From: Thalassospira profundimaris
Lineage (GTDB): Bacteria > Pseudomonadota > Alphaproteobacteria > Rhodospirillales > Thalassospiraceae
Length of the DNA stretch: 64,000 bases
Direction of reading: 5' to 3'
Assembly (NCBI RefSeq): GCF_003326795.1
Contig: NZ_JPWI01000012.1
Coordinates: 102,254-166,253 of the forward strand
Of the stretch, positions 17,813 through 27,063 are shown piece after piece. Numbering within the stretch: position 1 is the first letter of the stretch; each line of letters begins with the position of its first letter. The position numbers were made by a program, and so were the translations under genes. The notes under the pieces are model-generated. The model searched no databases. It saw only the letters and a program-made list of their open reading frames with translations, and was not told where the DNA came from.

Positions 17813-18277
17813 TTATTTCGACCGATAGGTGTCGTGGCATCCTTTGCAGGTCTTGCCAAGATCGCCCATCGCTGCACCCATTGCCGACTTGTCACCGGCA
17901 ACAGCCGCCACGGCAAGGGCTGCTTCCCTGAGTTCCGGGAAACGACCGGAAAAATCATCCCAGTCGGTCCAGACTTTCTCGGTCGCGGTGGTTTTTACCG
18001 TCGCACCCGTTGTTTGGGGTTCGAAGGCGGCCGGGGCACTTGCTGCGGCAAAGGCAATGCCATTGGCAAGATTGCGCAAGACCGGATCAGGAAGATCACA
18101 TTGTCCCTTAAGGTAACATCCAAGTGTTCCCATAGCGCCGCCAATCCCGTCCATCAACATCTGGCGGTTTTGTACGGCACCATTATCCATCATCTCGTCA
18201 GCGTTGGCATTGATCGGCATGATGCTGCCCGCGGCGATCATCGCGCCGAACAGTCCTGCAGTAACAAGGTGCTTCAT
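17813..18277 (-). CDS. Class II cytochrome c (cytochrome c' / c556 type)
   Basis: A 154-residue exported protein with a signal peptide ending NANADE. The haem site CKGCH lies near the C-terminus (about residue 145), as is usual for four-helix-bundle class II cytochromes; type I cytochromes have it near the N-terminus. It converges on the cytochrome b561 gene, its likely redox partner. Two extra cysteines (GCYLKGQCD, about residues 53-60) may form a disulphide. Confidence 0.9.
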   Translation of the reverse strand: MKHLVTAGLFGAMIAAGSIMPINANADEMMDNGAVQNRQMLMDGIGGAMGTLGCYLKGQCDLPDPVLRNLANGIAFAAASAPAAFEPQTTGATVKTTATEKVWTDWDDFSGRFPELREAALAVAAVAGDKSAMGAAMGDLGKTCKGCHDTYRSK

Positions 18278-18471
18278 GGCTTCTCTCTATTGTCGTTTGC
18301 GTGGTCTCTCTGATCGCGAAACAGGCGTTTGTTTCTTTTCTCTCTTGGAAGCATCTTGTTGCTTCATGCCTGTCGCTCAGCTTAGTGTCCCAGTTGCGCC
18401 CCTAAAACCGGAATCACAAGCGCGTGAGTAGAAAGATTTTTTCGACACATGCGTCAAAGGAACTACCAGAT

Positions 18472-19989
18472 ATGTCGACCGCTGCCCCACATGATGCTTC
18501 GACCGCCAATGAAACTGCCATCCGCGAAGGCCGTGCGCGTGCGCGCAGTCTTATCCGCGACTGGGACCTGAAACGTGCCTATATCAATGGTGTCTGGCAG
18601 GATGCCGACAGCAAGGAGGTCCTTGACGTCATTGACCCTGCGCGGGGCGATGTCATCGGGGCGGTTCCGTTCATGCGTACGTCCGAGGCGCGCCGTGCAA
18701 TCGATGCCGCCCATGATGCCTTTCCGGGCTGGTCGCGCCTGTTGGCCAAGGACCGCGCTGTCATCGTGCGACGCTGGCGCGATCTGCTTGAAACCCATCA
18801 GGAAGACCTGGCTGCCCTTATCACGCTTGAGCAGGGTAAACCCTATGATCAGGCCCTGCGCGAAGTGATCGGGGCAATTGCCTATGCCGAATGGTATGGC
18901 GAAGAAGCCAAGCGCGCCTATGGTCAGACCATGCCAGCCACCCAGCGCGACCGCCGTGTCGTGGTGCAAAAGCATCCGGTGGGCGTGGTGGCGGCAATCA
19001 CGCCATGGAACTTTCCGCTGACCATGGTTGTGCGCAAATGTGCGCCTGCCCTGGCAGCAGGCTGTACCGTTATTGTCAAACCGGCCGAAGATACGCCGCT
19101 TTCGGCATTGGCCGCAGCAAAGCTTGCCGAGCAGGCGGGTTTCCCTGCCGGGGTCTTTAACGTGGTGACGGGGCTTCCCCAACCGATTGCCGAGGCTCTG
19201 ACAGGCGATGAACGCGTCCGGATGTTGTCCTTTACCGGGTCGACCGAAGTTGGCAAACGGCTGATGGTGCAATGTGCGCCCACCATGAAAAAGCTGTCGC
19301 TTGAGCTTGGTGGCAATGCACCCTTTATCGTTATGGATGATGCCGATATTGATGCCGCGGTTGCCGGGGCGATGATTTCGAAATTCCGCAATAGCGGCCA
19401 GACCTGCGTTTGTGCCAACCGCATCTTTGTCCAGGACAGTGTCTATGAGGCATTCGTTTCAAAGTTCATTGCAGCAAGCAACGCACAGACCATCGGCAAC
19501 GGCTTCGTGCCCGGAACGGATATCGGCCCGCTGATCAATCGTCAGGCGGTGGCCAAGGTCAAACGTTTGGTCGAGAATGCCCAGAAAGCCGGGGCGACAC
19601 TGATTTATGGCGCAGAGATGCCGGGCGAAGGACATTTCGTCCGTCCGCTGGTGATGACGGATGTTCCCCATGATGCTGACTGTTTTGACGAGGAGCTGTT
19701 TGCCCCGGTCGCCCCGATTTACCGTTTCTCGACCGAGGATGAGGTGATCGAACTTGCCAACCGGGTGCGCACCGGCCTGTCATCCTATCTTTATAGCCGT
19801 GATATCGGCCGGGTTCAGCGGATTGCTGATCGTCTTGAGACCGGTGTTGTCGGGATCAATGACGGCACCACCAGCCATGAAGGCGCGCCTTTTGGCGGGG
19901 TAAAGGAAAGCGGGCAGGGCCGCGAAGGCGGTCATTGGGGGCTTGAGGAATATCTTGAACCCAAATACCTCAATTACGCGATTGGTTAG
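18472..19989 (+). CDS. gabD: NAD(P)-dependent succinate-semialdehyde dehydrogenase
   Basis: A 505-residue aldehyde dehydrogenase. LELGGNAPFIV supplies the general-base glutamate, FRNSGQTCVCANRI the catalytic cysteine, and GGVKESGQGREGGHWGLEEY near the end is characteristic of the succinate-semialdehyde branch. It oxidises succinate semialdehyde to succinate, the last step of GABA breakdown. The ATG at 18472 with AAAGGA is preferred over a start at 18424. It stands alone; no GABA transaminase is next to it, so the enzyme may act on other semialdehydes too. Confidence 0.85.
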   Translation: MSTAAPHDASTANETAIREGRARARSLIRDWDLKRAYINGVWQDADSKEVLDVIDPARGDVIGAVPFMRTSEARRAIDAAHDAFPGWSRLLAKDRAVIVRRWRDLLETHQEDLAALITLEQGKPYDQALREVIGAIAYAEWYGEEAKRAYGQTMPATQRDRRVVVQKHPVGVVAAITPWNFPLTMVVRKCAPALAAGCTVIVKPAEDTPLSALAAAKLAEQAGFPAGVFNVVTGLPQPIAEALTGDERVRMLSFTGSTEVGKRLMVQCAPTMKKLSLELGGNAPFIVMDDADIDAAVAGAMISKFRNSGQTCVCANRIFVQDSVYEAFVSKFIAASNAQTIGNGFVPGTDIGPLINRQAVAKVKRLVENAQKAGATLIYGAEMPGEGHFVRPLVMTDVPHDADCFDEELFAPVAPIYRFSTEDEVIELANRVRTGLSSYLYSRDIGRVQRIADRLETGVVGINDGTTSHEGAPFGGVKESGQGREGGHWGLEEYLEPKYLNYAIG

Positions 19990-20033
19990 TGTGGACTGAC
20001 GCGACCCCAAATACCGCTCAAATCACAGATCGG

Positions 20034-20070
20034 AAAACGGCAATTGCCTTCCTGGCTTTTGCCGTTTTTT
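20034..20070 (+). terminator. Terminator after gabD
   Basis: AAAACGGCAA and TTGCCGTTTT form a perfect 10-base stem around 15 bases, ending in TTTTTT. Confidence 0.8.
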
Positions 20071-20322
20071 GCTTTTGGCAAAGCCATGCAAAATTGTTTG
20101 GTCGGACTCCGGCGAAAAAACCGGATGATTTTAACGTATTTGGCAAAAAAATCGCGGTGGCCAAAGCTGTTTTTCGCATGGTTTCTTCTACTGGTTTATG
20201 GAAACGAGGCTCTGAACAGGGCAGAAATCTCTAATTAATCCAGTTCTGATGTCCGGTTGAAGCAGAGGCTTTTTGAAAATATCCAGCAAATCGAAGCTGT
20301 TATTTGTCATGATACATTCATG

Positions 20323-20376
20323 CGTTATGCGCATGCGGTAATTGTGGCGGTAATGTTTCACGTTATGCATAACGTG
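20323..20376. promoter_or_regulatory. 18-base perfect palindrome with a repeated CGTTATGC upstream
   Basis: CACGTTATGCATAACGTG (20359-20376) is fully self-complementary. CGTTATGC also occurs at 20323-20330, 38 bases earlier. Both lie in the 509-base gap before the small gene at 20499. The rest of the gap shows only the gabD terminator. The palindrome is most likely an operator for a homodimeric regulator not encoded next to it. Confidence 0.5.
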
Positions 20377-20498
20377 CATGGGTGGAGTGAGGAATCTCTT
20401 CTCGTGGGAATGTAAAAACAGGCGTACACCGGTTTTCAGAGAATGTAACGCAAAACCCAGACGCGATATGCGCGGGATGCTTTTGAAAGGAAACGGAC

Positions 20499-20660
20499 AT
20501 GAAAATGTATCGTGATTATGACCTGGTTGCCCTGCAGCGCGAAGCAGAACATCTCCGTGCGGCTGCAATGCGCAGCATGTTTCTGGCAGTCGTTCGCAAG
20601 GTTGCTGCACTGTTCGGTGCAAACCGTAAGCCGCATGGCGGCGTACCGGCTGGCGCATAA
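20499..20660 (+). CDS. Small basic protein, 53 residues
   Basis: An ATG with GAAAGGA upstream opens a 53-residue frame that begins MKMYRDYDLVALQREAEHLR and continues with an amphipathic AAAMRSMFLAVVRKVAALF helix. The pattern of aspartate, leucine and L-R around an N-terminal helix is like small alphaproteobacterial proteins that accompany DUF1127 proteins, but I do not assign a family. The good ribosome site, terminator 50 bases downstream and palindrome upstream make it a real gene. Its function is not known; it could be an RNA-binding or stress protein. Confidence 0.65.
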   Translation: MKMYRDYDLVALQREAEHLRAAAMRSMFLAVVRKVAALFGANRKPHGGVPAGA

Positions 20661-20706
20661 GTTCGCCCTCCAAAGAATTCCGGTGCCAGTTCCGTCTGGT
20701 ATCTTG

Positions 20707-20745
20707 AAAAACACCTCCGCAATCCTCCCATGCGGGGGTGTTTTC
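20707..20745 (+). terminator. Terminator after the 53-residue gene
   Basis: AAAACACC-T-CCGC and GCGG-GGGTGTTTT form the stem around an 11-base loop, with T residues at the end. Confidence 0.8.
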
Positions 20746-20824
20746 GTATGTATGCTTCACCTTCGGAGCCGAGCCGGTTATTAAGGGGGAATATCCCGCC
20801 TGAATTCCGGAGAAACTGGTTCTT

Positions 20825-21613
20825 ATGAAACTCGCTCATTATGCCTTTGGTGAAGAAAATCGCGACAATGGAACCATTGTAATTGTCCATGGTCTGTTCG
20901 GGCAGGCCCGGAACTGGACCGCGATTGCCCGGCGTCTGGCGGAAAAATACCACGTGGTGACTGCGGATTTGCGCAACCATGGCCGGTCAGACTGGGATAT
21001 GGAAATGACCTATCCCGTGATGGCATCCGACCTTGCCGAACTGATCCGCGATGTTTCTGATAAACCGGTTCATCTGGTCGGGCATTCGATGGGGGGGAAG
21101 GCATCGATGGTGCTGTCGCTGTCGAAAGATTCCGGTCTGGTGGCTGATCTGGTGATCGTCGATATCGCCCCGGTTCGCTACGAACACGATTACACCGGTT
21201 ATATCAGTGCAATGCGCGGTGTCGATTTTGATGCGGTGACCCGCCGTGCCGAGGTCGAAGATGCCCTTTCATCGGGTGTCTCGGAAAAGGGTATCCGTCA
21301 GTTTCTCGCCCAGAATGTCACGACAGACAAGGATACCGGCAAAATGTCATGGCAGGTCAATATTGATGCCATGGCCGCCCATCTTGCTGACATTATTGGC
21401 TGGCCCGAGGGCGAGGTAGCCGGTTCCTATGACGGTGATGTTCTGTTTATCTCGGGTGCGAATTCCCACTATGTCGATCCCAAGGATCGCGATCATATCA
21501 AATCGCTGTTTCCCAAGGCCGCCTTTACCAGCATCAAGGGGGCGGGCCACTGGGTACATGCCGAAAAGCCCGATGCGGTTCTTTTGACCCTGTCTGCATT
21601 TTTGAACCGCTAG
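20825..21613 (+). CDS. Alpha/beta-hydrolase, YbfF-like esterase
   Basis: A 262-residue alpha/beta-fold hydrolase. The start HGLFGQARNWTAIARRL and DLRNHGRSD are the hallmarks of the YbfF/ABHD11-like esterases. The nucleophile is in GHSMGGKAS, and the histidine in GAGHWVHAEKP near the end. These enzymes cleave short-chain esters, possibly acyl thioesters, in the cytoplasm. nudK follows by 21 bases in the same direction, so the two are likely co-transcribed, although no functional link is obvious. Confidence 0.88.
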   Translation: MKLAHYAFGEENRDNGTIVIVHGLFGQARNWTAIARRLAEKYHVVTADLRNHGRSDWDMEMTYPVMASDLAELIRDVSDKPVHLVGHSMGGKASMVLSLSKDSGLVADLVIVDIAPVRYEHDYTGYISAMRGVDFDAVTRRAEVEDALSSGVSEKGIRQFLAQNVTTDKDTGKMSWQVNIDAMAAHLADIIGWPEGEVAGSYDGDVLFISGANSHYVDPKDRDHIKSLFPKAAFTSIKGAGHWVHAEKPDAVLLTLSAFLNR

Positions 21614-21634
21614 TTCGCAAAAGCCGGAGACACC

Positions 21635-22249
21635 ATGTCAGATCTGCCCAAAGGCTGGTTGATCCCCGACCAGGACCATGTGCGTATTGATGATATCGAA
21701 TGTCTGTCTGACAACTGGTATCACCTTTATCGCGTCAGTTTTGACCTGAAACGATCCGACGGGACGTGGCAGCACCAGACGCGCGAAGCCTATGAGCGCG
21801 GCAACGGGGCGGGCATTCTTCTTTATAACCGTGCGGACAGGACAGTGATCCTGACCCGGCAATTCCGGTTGCCGTCTTTTGTGAATGGCAATTCGGACGG
21901 CATGCTGATTGAAGTGCCGGCTGGCCTGCTTGATGATCGCGATCCCGCTGCCGCCGTCATTGCAGAGGTCGAGGAAGAAACAGGATATCGTATCGGCAAG
22001 CCGGAAAAGGTCTTTGACCTTTTCATGAGCCCGGGCTCCGTGACTGAGCGTCTGCATCTGTTCGTTGCCGAGGTCACGCGCAATCACCGCGAAGGAGACG
22101 GCGGTGGCCTAAGGGACGAGGGTGAAGACATCCACGTTCTTGAAGTCAGCTATGACGATGTTCTTCCGATGATCACTGATGGGCGGATCCGCGATGCCAA
22201 GACAATCATCTTGCTTCAGCATGCGCTTTTGACCGGATTGTTCGAATAG
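21635..22249 (+). CDS. nudK: NudK-like Nudix hydrolase (GDP-mannose pyrophosphatase family)
   Basis: A 204-residue Nudix protein that resembles E. coli NudK along its length: VILTRQFRLP, EVPAGLLDD, MSPGSVTERLHLF, DIHVLEV and GRIRDAKTIILLQ. The Nudix box is one residue shorter than the standard consensus and ends EVEEETGY, as in NudK; the first conserved glutamate is an aspartate here (GLLDDRDP). NudK hydrolyses GDP-mannose and related sugar nucleotides. It lies 21 bases after the esterase gene and stops 8 bases short of a convergent SDR gene. Confidence 0.85.
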   Translation: MSDLPKGWLIPDQDHVRIDDIECLSDNWYHLYRVSFDLKRSDGTWQHQTREAYERGNGAGILLYNRADRTVILTRQFRLPSFVNGNSDGMLIEVPAGLLDDRDPAAAVIAEVEEETGYRIGKPEKVFDLFMSPGSVTERLHLFVAEVTRNHREGDGGGLRDEGEDIHVLEVSYDDVLPMITDGRIRDAKTIILLQHALLTGLFE

Positions 22250-22257
22250 GCGCGTGC

Positions 22258-22998
22258 CTACCAGGGCAGTTCCTGTCCGTCATAGGCAAAGAAACCACCC
22301 GACTTGTCAGCAGCAAGGTTGTTAATCACGGCCAGCATGTTTGCACTAGCCTGCTCGGGGCTTTGAACATTCAGGCCCGATTTTGCAAATGGACCGGAAA
22401 GTCCGGTATCAACCGTGCCGGGATGCAGGGCAATACAGACCGCATCACGTTTGCTCCGGGCCAGTTCAATGGCGCTACACTTGACGAGCTGGTTCAGGGC
22501 GGCCTTGGCCGCACGATATCCGTACCATCCGCCCATCCGGTTATCGCCAATACTGCCAACCTTGGCTGAAAGGGTTGCGAAAACCGACTTTCCGTTGCGT
22601 GCTAAAAGCGGGCAGAAATGCTTCATCAGCAAGGCCGGACCAATGGCATTGATCTGAAACTGCTTGGCCATGTAGTCGGCATTAATCTGGCGCAGGGACT
22701 TTTCGGGCTGAAACACCTCGTCATGCAGATAGCCGGTCGCATCAATGATCAGAACGATATCACATCCCAGATCAGCCGATTGTCGCCTGGCATCCTCGGC
22801 ACAGCGGGCAACGGTTTCCACATTCTCGAAATCAAGACCCGGTTCGGTTTTCCGTCCATATTCCAGAACACGGGCAAAGTGCCCGGATGCTTTCAAATGG
22901 GTCACAAATGCCCTGCCAATCCCCCCGGTCGCACCGGTGACGATGGCGATCTGGTTTTCGGGGAATGTCTCAAGTGACAAGGTGTTCTGTTCTGACAT
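22258..22998 (-). CDS. SDR family oxidoreductase, CsgA-like
   Basis: A 246-residue short-chain dehydrogenase. The cofactor motif is TGATGGIG (about residues 21-28), followed by a YGYRAAKAAL active site. The conserved SVGDN-like region reads GSIGDNRMGGW, and the C-terminus HPGTVDTGLSGPF resembles the CsgA/sniffer branch rather than FabG. It converges with nudK with 8 bases between the stops. The substrate is unknown. Confidence 0.83.
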   Translation of the reverse strand: MSEQNTLSLETFPENQIAIVTGATGGIGRAFVTHLKASGHFARVLEYGRKTEPGLDFENVETVARCAEDARRQSADLGCDIVLIIDATGYLHDEVFQPEKSLRQINADYMAKQFQINAIGPALLMKHFCPLLARNGKSVFATLSAKVGSIGDNRMGGWYGYRAAKAALNQLVKCSAIELARSKRDAVCIALHPGTVDTGLSGPFAKSGLNVQSPEQASANMLAVINNLAADKSGGFFAYDGQELPW

Positions 22999-23131
22999 GG
23001 GTTGCCTTTGGCTTGTTGCGCGACTTGATACGCGCCCGTCTCAGGCATGGTTCAATATAAGCCGGTAAAGCTTTGTGTGGACCTTCGATTATGCGTTTAT
23101 GGCTTCAGGTGCCCGACCCGTTTTCGCGTGA

Positions 23132-24982
23132 TCAGTGCTGCTGTGCTTGTGGATCAGGGGCTTCTTCAGGTTCCCCGCGCTCGTCGCGCATGATTTCAAA
23201 CAATGTCTCGTTCTGGGCGCGCAAGGTGTCGATATAGCCTTTGTCAACGCCATGTTCGTTCCAGCGGGTGCGCAGTTTTTCAAGCGTTTCGAAATCATGT
23301 TTACGGAAAGCCGTTTTCTTGCGATCTGCGCGTGCTGGCGACAGGCCAAGCTCGACAAGGGCATCGCGTCCAAGATTAAGCGCACTTTCAAACGTTTCAC
23401 GCTGGACGCAATGGGCCCCGGCATTTTCAAGCTCATAGACATGATGGCGGTCAAGGGCGCGGGCCAGAATGCGCACATTTGGATAATGCTTGGCGACGTG
23501 GGTCACCAGTTCGGTCAGGTTGTCACGGCCATCGATTGCGGCCACAAACAGCTTGGCATTGGCAATACCGGTGGTGTGCAAAAGATCGGGGCGTGTTGCA
23601 TCCCCGAAATAGGCGCGGAACCCGACCCGGCCAAGCCGTTCAATCAGTTCGGGATCGTGATCAAGAACCACGACATTGTAGCCATTGGTGCCCAGAAGAC
23701 GGGTGATGATCTGGCCAAAACGGCCGATACCCGCGACAACGATATCGCCAGGGGCTTCGATTTTATCGGCCTCGCGTGTACCGGTATTGACCAGACGCGG
23801 CGCAAGAAAACGCTCGTGAATGATAAAGGCAACCGGGGTCAGAAACATTGTCAGGGCGACGGCAAGTGTCATTTTCTGGGCAAGTTCGGATGGCAATACC
23901 CCGACACCATAGGCCATGCCAAATAGTACAAAGGCAAATTCCCCGGCCTGTGCCAGACCAAGCGAGAACAGCATCCGGTCCGCACCACACATGCGGACAA
24001 CCGTTGCAATCGCAAACAGCACAACAGACTTCGCCGCCATGATGCCAAGGGCAATACCGATCAGGGTGCCGGGTTGATCAAAGAACAGATTGAAATCAAT
24101 GCCGGCACCAACCGTCAGGAAAAACAGGCCAAGCAACAGTCCCTTGAATGGTTCAATGTCGCTTTCAAGTTCGTGGCGATATTCACTGTCAGACAGTACG
24201 ACACCGGCAAGGAAAGTACCAAGTGCGGGGCTAAGGCCGATTGCATTCATTAAAAGTGCGGTGCCAACCACCAGCAACAAGGCCGCCGCAGTAAAGATTT
24301 CGCGCAAGTGTGATTTGGCAATAAAGCGAAAGATCGGCTGGATCAGATAGCGTCCACCAATGACGATCGAGGCAATCGCACCGATAATCACAACGGGTTG
24401 CGCCCAGTCCGGCACCAGATCAAGCAATATGCCGCCATGCCCGGTATCATGGGCGATACCTGATCCGTGTGCTGTCACCGCAAGCAGGGGGATGATTGCC
24501 AGCATCGGGATCACGGCAACATCCTGTGTCAGCAAAACCGCAAAAGAACTCTTGCCACCTACCGTGCCAAGCCAGCCTTTTTCACCAAGTGTTTGCAGAA
24601 CAATCGCCGTCGATGACAGGGCAAGGATCATGCCGATGGCAACAGATTGCTGCCAGTCCAGCCCGAACACCATGCAGGCCGCGGCAATCAGGCCGGTGGT
24701 TGCCAGTACCTGAAGACCACCAAGGCCAATCAGTTGTCCGCGCATCGACCACAACATCGCCGGACGCAATTCCAGACCGACAAGAAACAGCATCATTACA
24801 ACACCAAACTCGGCAAAGTGTTGCAGGTCGGCGGCTTCGGCGCCAACGATACCCAGAACCGGGCCGATCATCACACCGGCAATCAGATATCCAAGGACGG
24901 AGCCCAGACCCAGACGCTGGGCAATCGGCACAGCAATCACGGCAGCTACAAGATAGATGAAAGCAGAGGACAGAATTTCCAT
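23132..24982 (-). CDS. KefB/KefC-like monovalent cation:proton antiporter (CPA2)
   Basis: A 616-residue protein: about 12 membrane helices (residues 1-380), then a Rossmann NAD-binding TrkA-N domain (DIVVAGIGRFGQIITRLL, about 400-417) and an acidic, charged tail. GYLIAGVMIGP in the second helix and the ALSSTAIVLQTL helix are the CPA2 hallmarks. KefB and KefC exchange potassium for protons and are gated by glutathione adducts through the Rossmann domain. The start at 24982 has GGAG upstream; the longer frame from 25027 is not needed. Confidence 0.88.
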   Translation of the reverse strand: MEILSSAFIYLVAAVIAVPIAQRLGLGSVLGYLIAGVMIGPVLGIVGAEAADLQHFAEFGVVMMLFLVGLELRPAMLWSMRGQLIGLGGLQVLATTGLIAAACMVFGLDWQQSVAIGMILALSSTAIVLQTLGEKGWLGTVGGKSSFAVLLTQDVAVIPMLAIIPLLAVTAHGSGIAHDTGHGGILLDLVPDWAQPVVIIGAIASIVIGGRYLIQPIFRFIAKSHLREIFTAAALLLVVGTALLMNAIGLSPALGTFLAGVVLSDSEYRHELESDIEPFKGLLLGLFFLTVGAGIDFNLFFDQPGTLIGIALGIMAAKSVVLFAIATVVRMCGADRMLFSLGLAQAGEFAFVLFGMAYGVGVLPSELAQKMTLAVALTMFLTPVAFIIHERFLAPRLVNTGTREADKIEAPGDIVVAGIGRFGQIITRLLGTNGYNVVVLDHDPELIERLGRVGFRAYFGDATRPDLLHTTGIANAKLFVAAIDGRDNLTELVTHVAKHYPNVRILARALDRHHVYELENAGAHCVQRETFESALNLGRDALVELGLSPARADRKKTAFRKHDFETLEKLRTRWNEHGVDKGYIDTLRAQNETLFEIMRDERGEPEEAPDPQAQQH

Positions 24983-25126
24983 CAAGGAGGCTCCGGCACG
25001 GTCAAGCGGGATGATCAAACACGGCATTCTCGCATAAGCATCAAGCTTTTGGTGGCTTTTTTAGAAGGGCTTTGGGGCTGTTGTCAGGCATTACATATCA
25101 GGGGGGAAATCTGGAGAGCACCAAAC

Positions 25127-25158
25127 AAAAAAGCCGCCCGTTTTAAGGGGCGGCTTTT
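25127..25158. terminator. Bidirectional terminator between kef-like and phaZ genes
   Basis: AAAGCCGCCC and GGGGCGGCTTT form the stem around GTTTTAA, with A and T runs on each side. It suits the end of the depolymerase transcript on the minus strand. Confidence 0.85.
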
Positions 25159-25183
25159 GATCATTGGTCTGGCTGATGCGCGA

Positions 25184-26473
25184 TTATTCAGCCGCGTTGA
25201 TATGGGTAACATTGGGTGCGCTGCGCGCGCCTTTGCCCTCATGATCGTGACGGCGGATGAAATCCTTGATGCGCGGGCTGATCTGTTCGCGCCAGCGACG
25301 ACCGTTAAAGACGCCGTAATGGCCGACACCCTGTTGCAGGTGATGCATACGCATGCTGTCGGGCAGGTTGCTGCACAGCTTGTGTGCCGCGCGGGTCTGG
25401 CCCATGCCGGTAATATCGTCGCGCTCGCCTTCGACGGTCAGAAGGGCAGTTTTGGTAATCGCAGACGGATCAACCGGGACACCCTGCCAGCGCATGGTGC
25501 CTTCGGGCAGGCTGTGTTCATGGAACACGACTTTAAGCGTCTGCAGATAGAATTCCGCCGTCATATCCATGACTGCCAGATATTCCTGATAGAAAGACCG
25601 CTTTGCATCAGCGCTTTCGCCGTCGCCTTCAACCAGATGCAGGAACATGTCGTGATGGGCCGATACATGGCGGTCCCAGTTCATGCTCATGAAACCGGCC
25701 AGCTGCATGAAGCCTGGATAGACACGGCGCATGACACCGGCATGGGGCAGGGGCACATGCGAAAGCACGTGGTGTTCAAACCAGTCAAGGCTGTGCTGCT
25801 TGGCGAAATTATTGACCTCGGTCGGGTTTTCGCGGGTATCGATCGGGCCACCCATCAGCGTCATTGATGCAGGCTGGCATTTCTCGTTACCGGCAGCCAT
25901 CAGGGAGGCGGCGGCAACAACCGGCACAGAGGGCTGACACACCGCGATCATATGGGTGTTCGGGCCAAGCTTGCGCAGGAAGCGCATCAGGTAATCAATA
26001 TAGCTATCAAGATCGAAGTGGCCCTGATGGACCGGAACCGTGCGCGCATCAATCCAGTCAGTGATGTAAACATCATGATCGGGAAGCAATGCCTCGACCG
26101 TGCCGCGCAGAAGCGTTGAAAAATGCCCGGAAAGCGGCGCGACAAGAAGCACGCGCGGGTCATCGGGCTGGGTCTTGAGATGGTCGGTTTCGCGCTTGAA
26201 ATGCAGCAGGTCGCAAAAAGCTTCGCTGTGGACGATTTCTTCGGTGATCGGAACCGTTTCGCCATCAATGACCGTGCTTTCCAAACCGAATTCCGGCTTG
26301 CCATAACGGTGGGTGAAATGGGTGAACACGTCACATGCTGCGGCGGCTGCCCGACCCTGATGGGTATAGGACAACGGGTTTGCCGGATTGCGCAGCCACT
26401 TTTTGCTGGCATCGGCTGCCATGCGAAGCGGGCTTATTGTGGCGTGCTGCAATTCGTAAAGGTGATACAGCAT
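25184..26473 (-). CDS. phaZ: Intracellular polyhydroxyalkanoate depolymerase
   Basis: A 429-residue PhaZ of the intracellular short-chain type. The N-terminus MLYHLYELQH and the stretch GKPEFGLESTVIDGETVPI are typical. The nucleophile is a cysteine, C179, in AVCQPSVP, as in Ralstonia PhaZ1, in place of the usual lipase-box serine. The enzyme breaks down stored PHB granules to 3-hydroxybutyrate-type units. It stands alone; a TGC-rich inverted repeat about 320 bases upstream may be a PhaR-type site. PHB storage is therefore expected in this organism. Confidence 0.93.
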   Translation of the reverse strand: MLYHLYELQHATISPLRMAADASKKWLRNPANPLSYTHQGRAAAAACDVFTHFTHRYGKPEFGLESTVIDGETVPITEEIVHSEAFCDLLHFKRETDHLKTQPDDPRVLLVAPLSGHFSTLLRGTVEALLPDHDVYITDWIDARTVPVHQGHFDLDSYIDYLMRFLRKLGPNTHMIAVCQPSVPVVAAASLMAAGNEKCQPASMTLMGGPIDTRENPTEVNNFAKQHSLDWFEHHVLSHVPLPHAGVMRRVYPGFMQLAGFMSMNWDRHVSAHHDMFLHLVEGDGESADAKRSFYQEYLAVMDMTAEFYLQTLKVVFHEHSLPEGTMRWQGVPVDPSAITKTALLTVEGERDDITGMGQTRAAHKLCSNLPDSMRMHHLQQGVGHYGVFNGRRWREQISPRIKDFIRRHDHEGKGARSAPNVTHINAAE

Positions 26474-26795
26474 TTATTCTCACTCCCGGGTGACGGACCA
26501 TTGGGCATCGCCACCGACCTGGTTACGGCTTTCATCCTGTTTCTTGTCGCAAGGCAGTTGTTCTGCGATATGCGATTTGGTCTTTTCGGGCTTCTGTGCG
26601 CAGCATCCGTTTTGACTGGTGCGTGTCCGATAGATCGCAAAGGGTGCGAATATCCTGGCAACAGAAATCCCATAATTGCTTCAAAGCCTACGATAGTTAA
26701 GCTTACTTGCAATAGCCATAAAGTATGATGAAAGTCCAAATTATCGTTTTCTGCGTTGATTCAAACGAAATTTGGGCGTTCTGTCGAGTTAAATT

Positions 26796-26826
26796 TTGCA
26801 ATGCAGCGTAAGTTGTTGCGTTGCAA
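26796..26826. promoter_or_regulatory. TTGCAA-rich inverted repeat upstream of phaZ
   Basis: TTGCAATGCAGC, a 7-base spacer and GTTGCGTTGCAA; 10 of 12 positions pair. PHA-granule regulators of the PhaR family bind TGC/GCA-rich sequences, so this is a candidate site for control of phaZ, 323 bases downstream on the minus strand. The wider 719-base stretch 26474-27192 holds no other gene I can support, only this repeat, a hairpin and a terminator. Confidence 0.4.
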
Positions 26827-26962
26827 TAAGTGTTTTAAGCTTGAAATGGTCGTCAGCGCCGCTGTCAAACCCGCAAGGTCGAAGCGCCAAAAGACTCGTC
26901 TGTCGATCCGGTGTCGATCCGGTTTTGCTTTCCGGATCCTTCGCCAATGCTGTGTGTCACCA

Positions 26963-26996
26963 AAAGAAAAGGCGCTGCCAAGGGAATGGCAGCGCC
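26963..26996 (-). terminator. Minus-strand terminator
   Basis: GGCGCTGCCA and TGGCAGCGCC form a perfect 10-base stem around 6 bases; on the minus strand TTTTCTTTTGG follows. The only gene upstream on that strand is the 43-residue membrane protein gene that stops at 27193, so its transcript may run about 200 bases past the stop codon. Confidence 0.75.
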
Positions 26997-27063
26997 AAGT
27001 CGTGCGGAGTACATTATAGGCGGTAACTGAGGCCCAAAAGGGAAGTCGGGCATTGGGGAAGCT

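Noticed and set aside
24647..25867. 406-codon antisense open frame over the Kef-like and phaZ genes
   Set aside because: Spans two well-supported genes and a terminator in the opposite direction.
26434..26739. 101-codon frame upstream of phaZ on the minus strand
   Set aside because: Overlaps the phaZ start, has no family match and a charged low-complexity tail.
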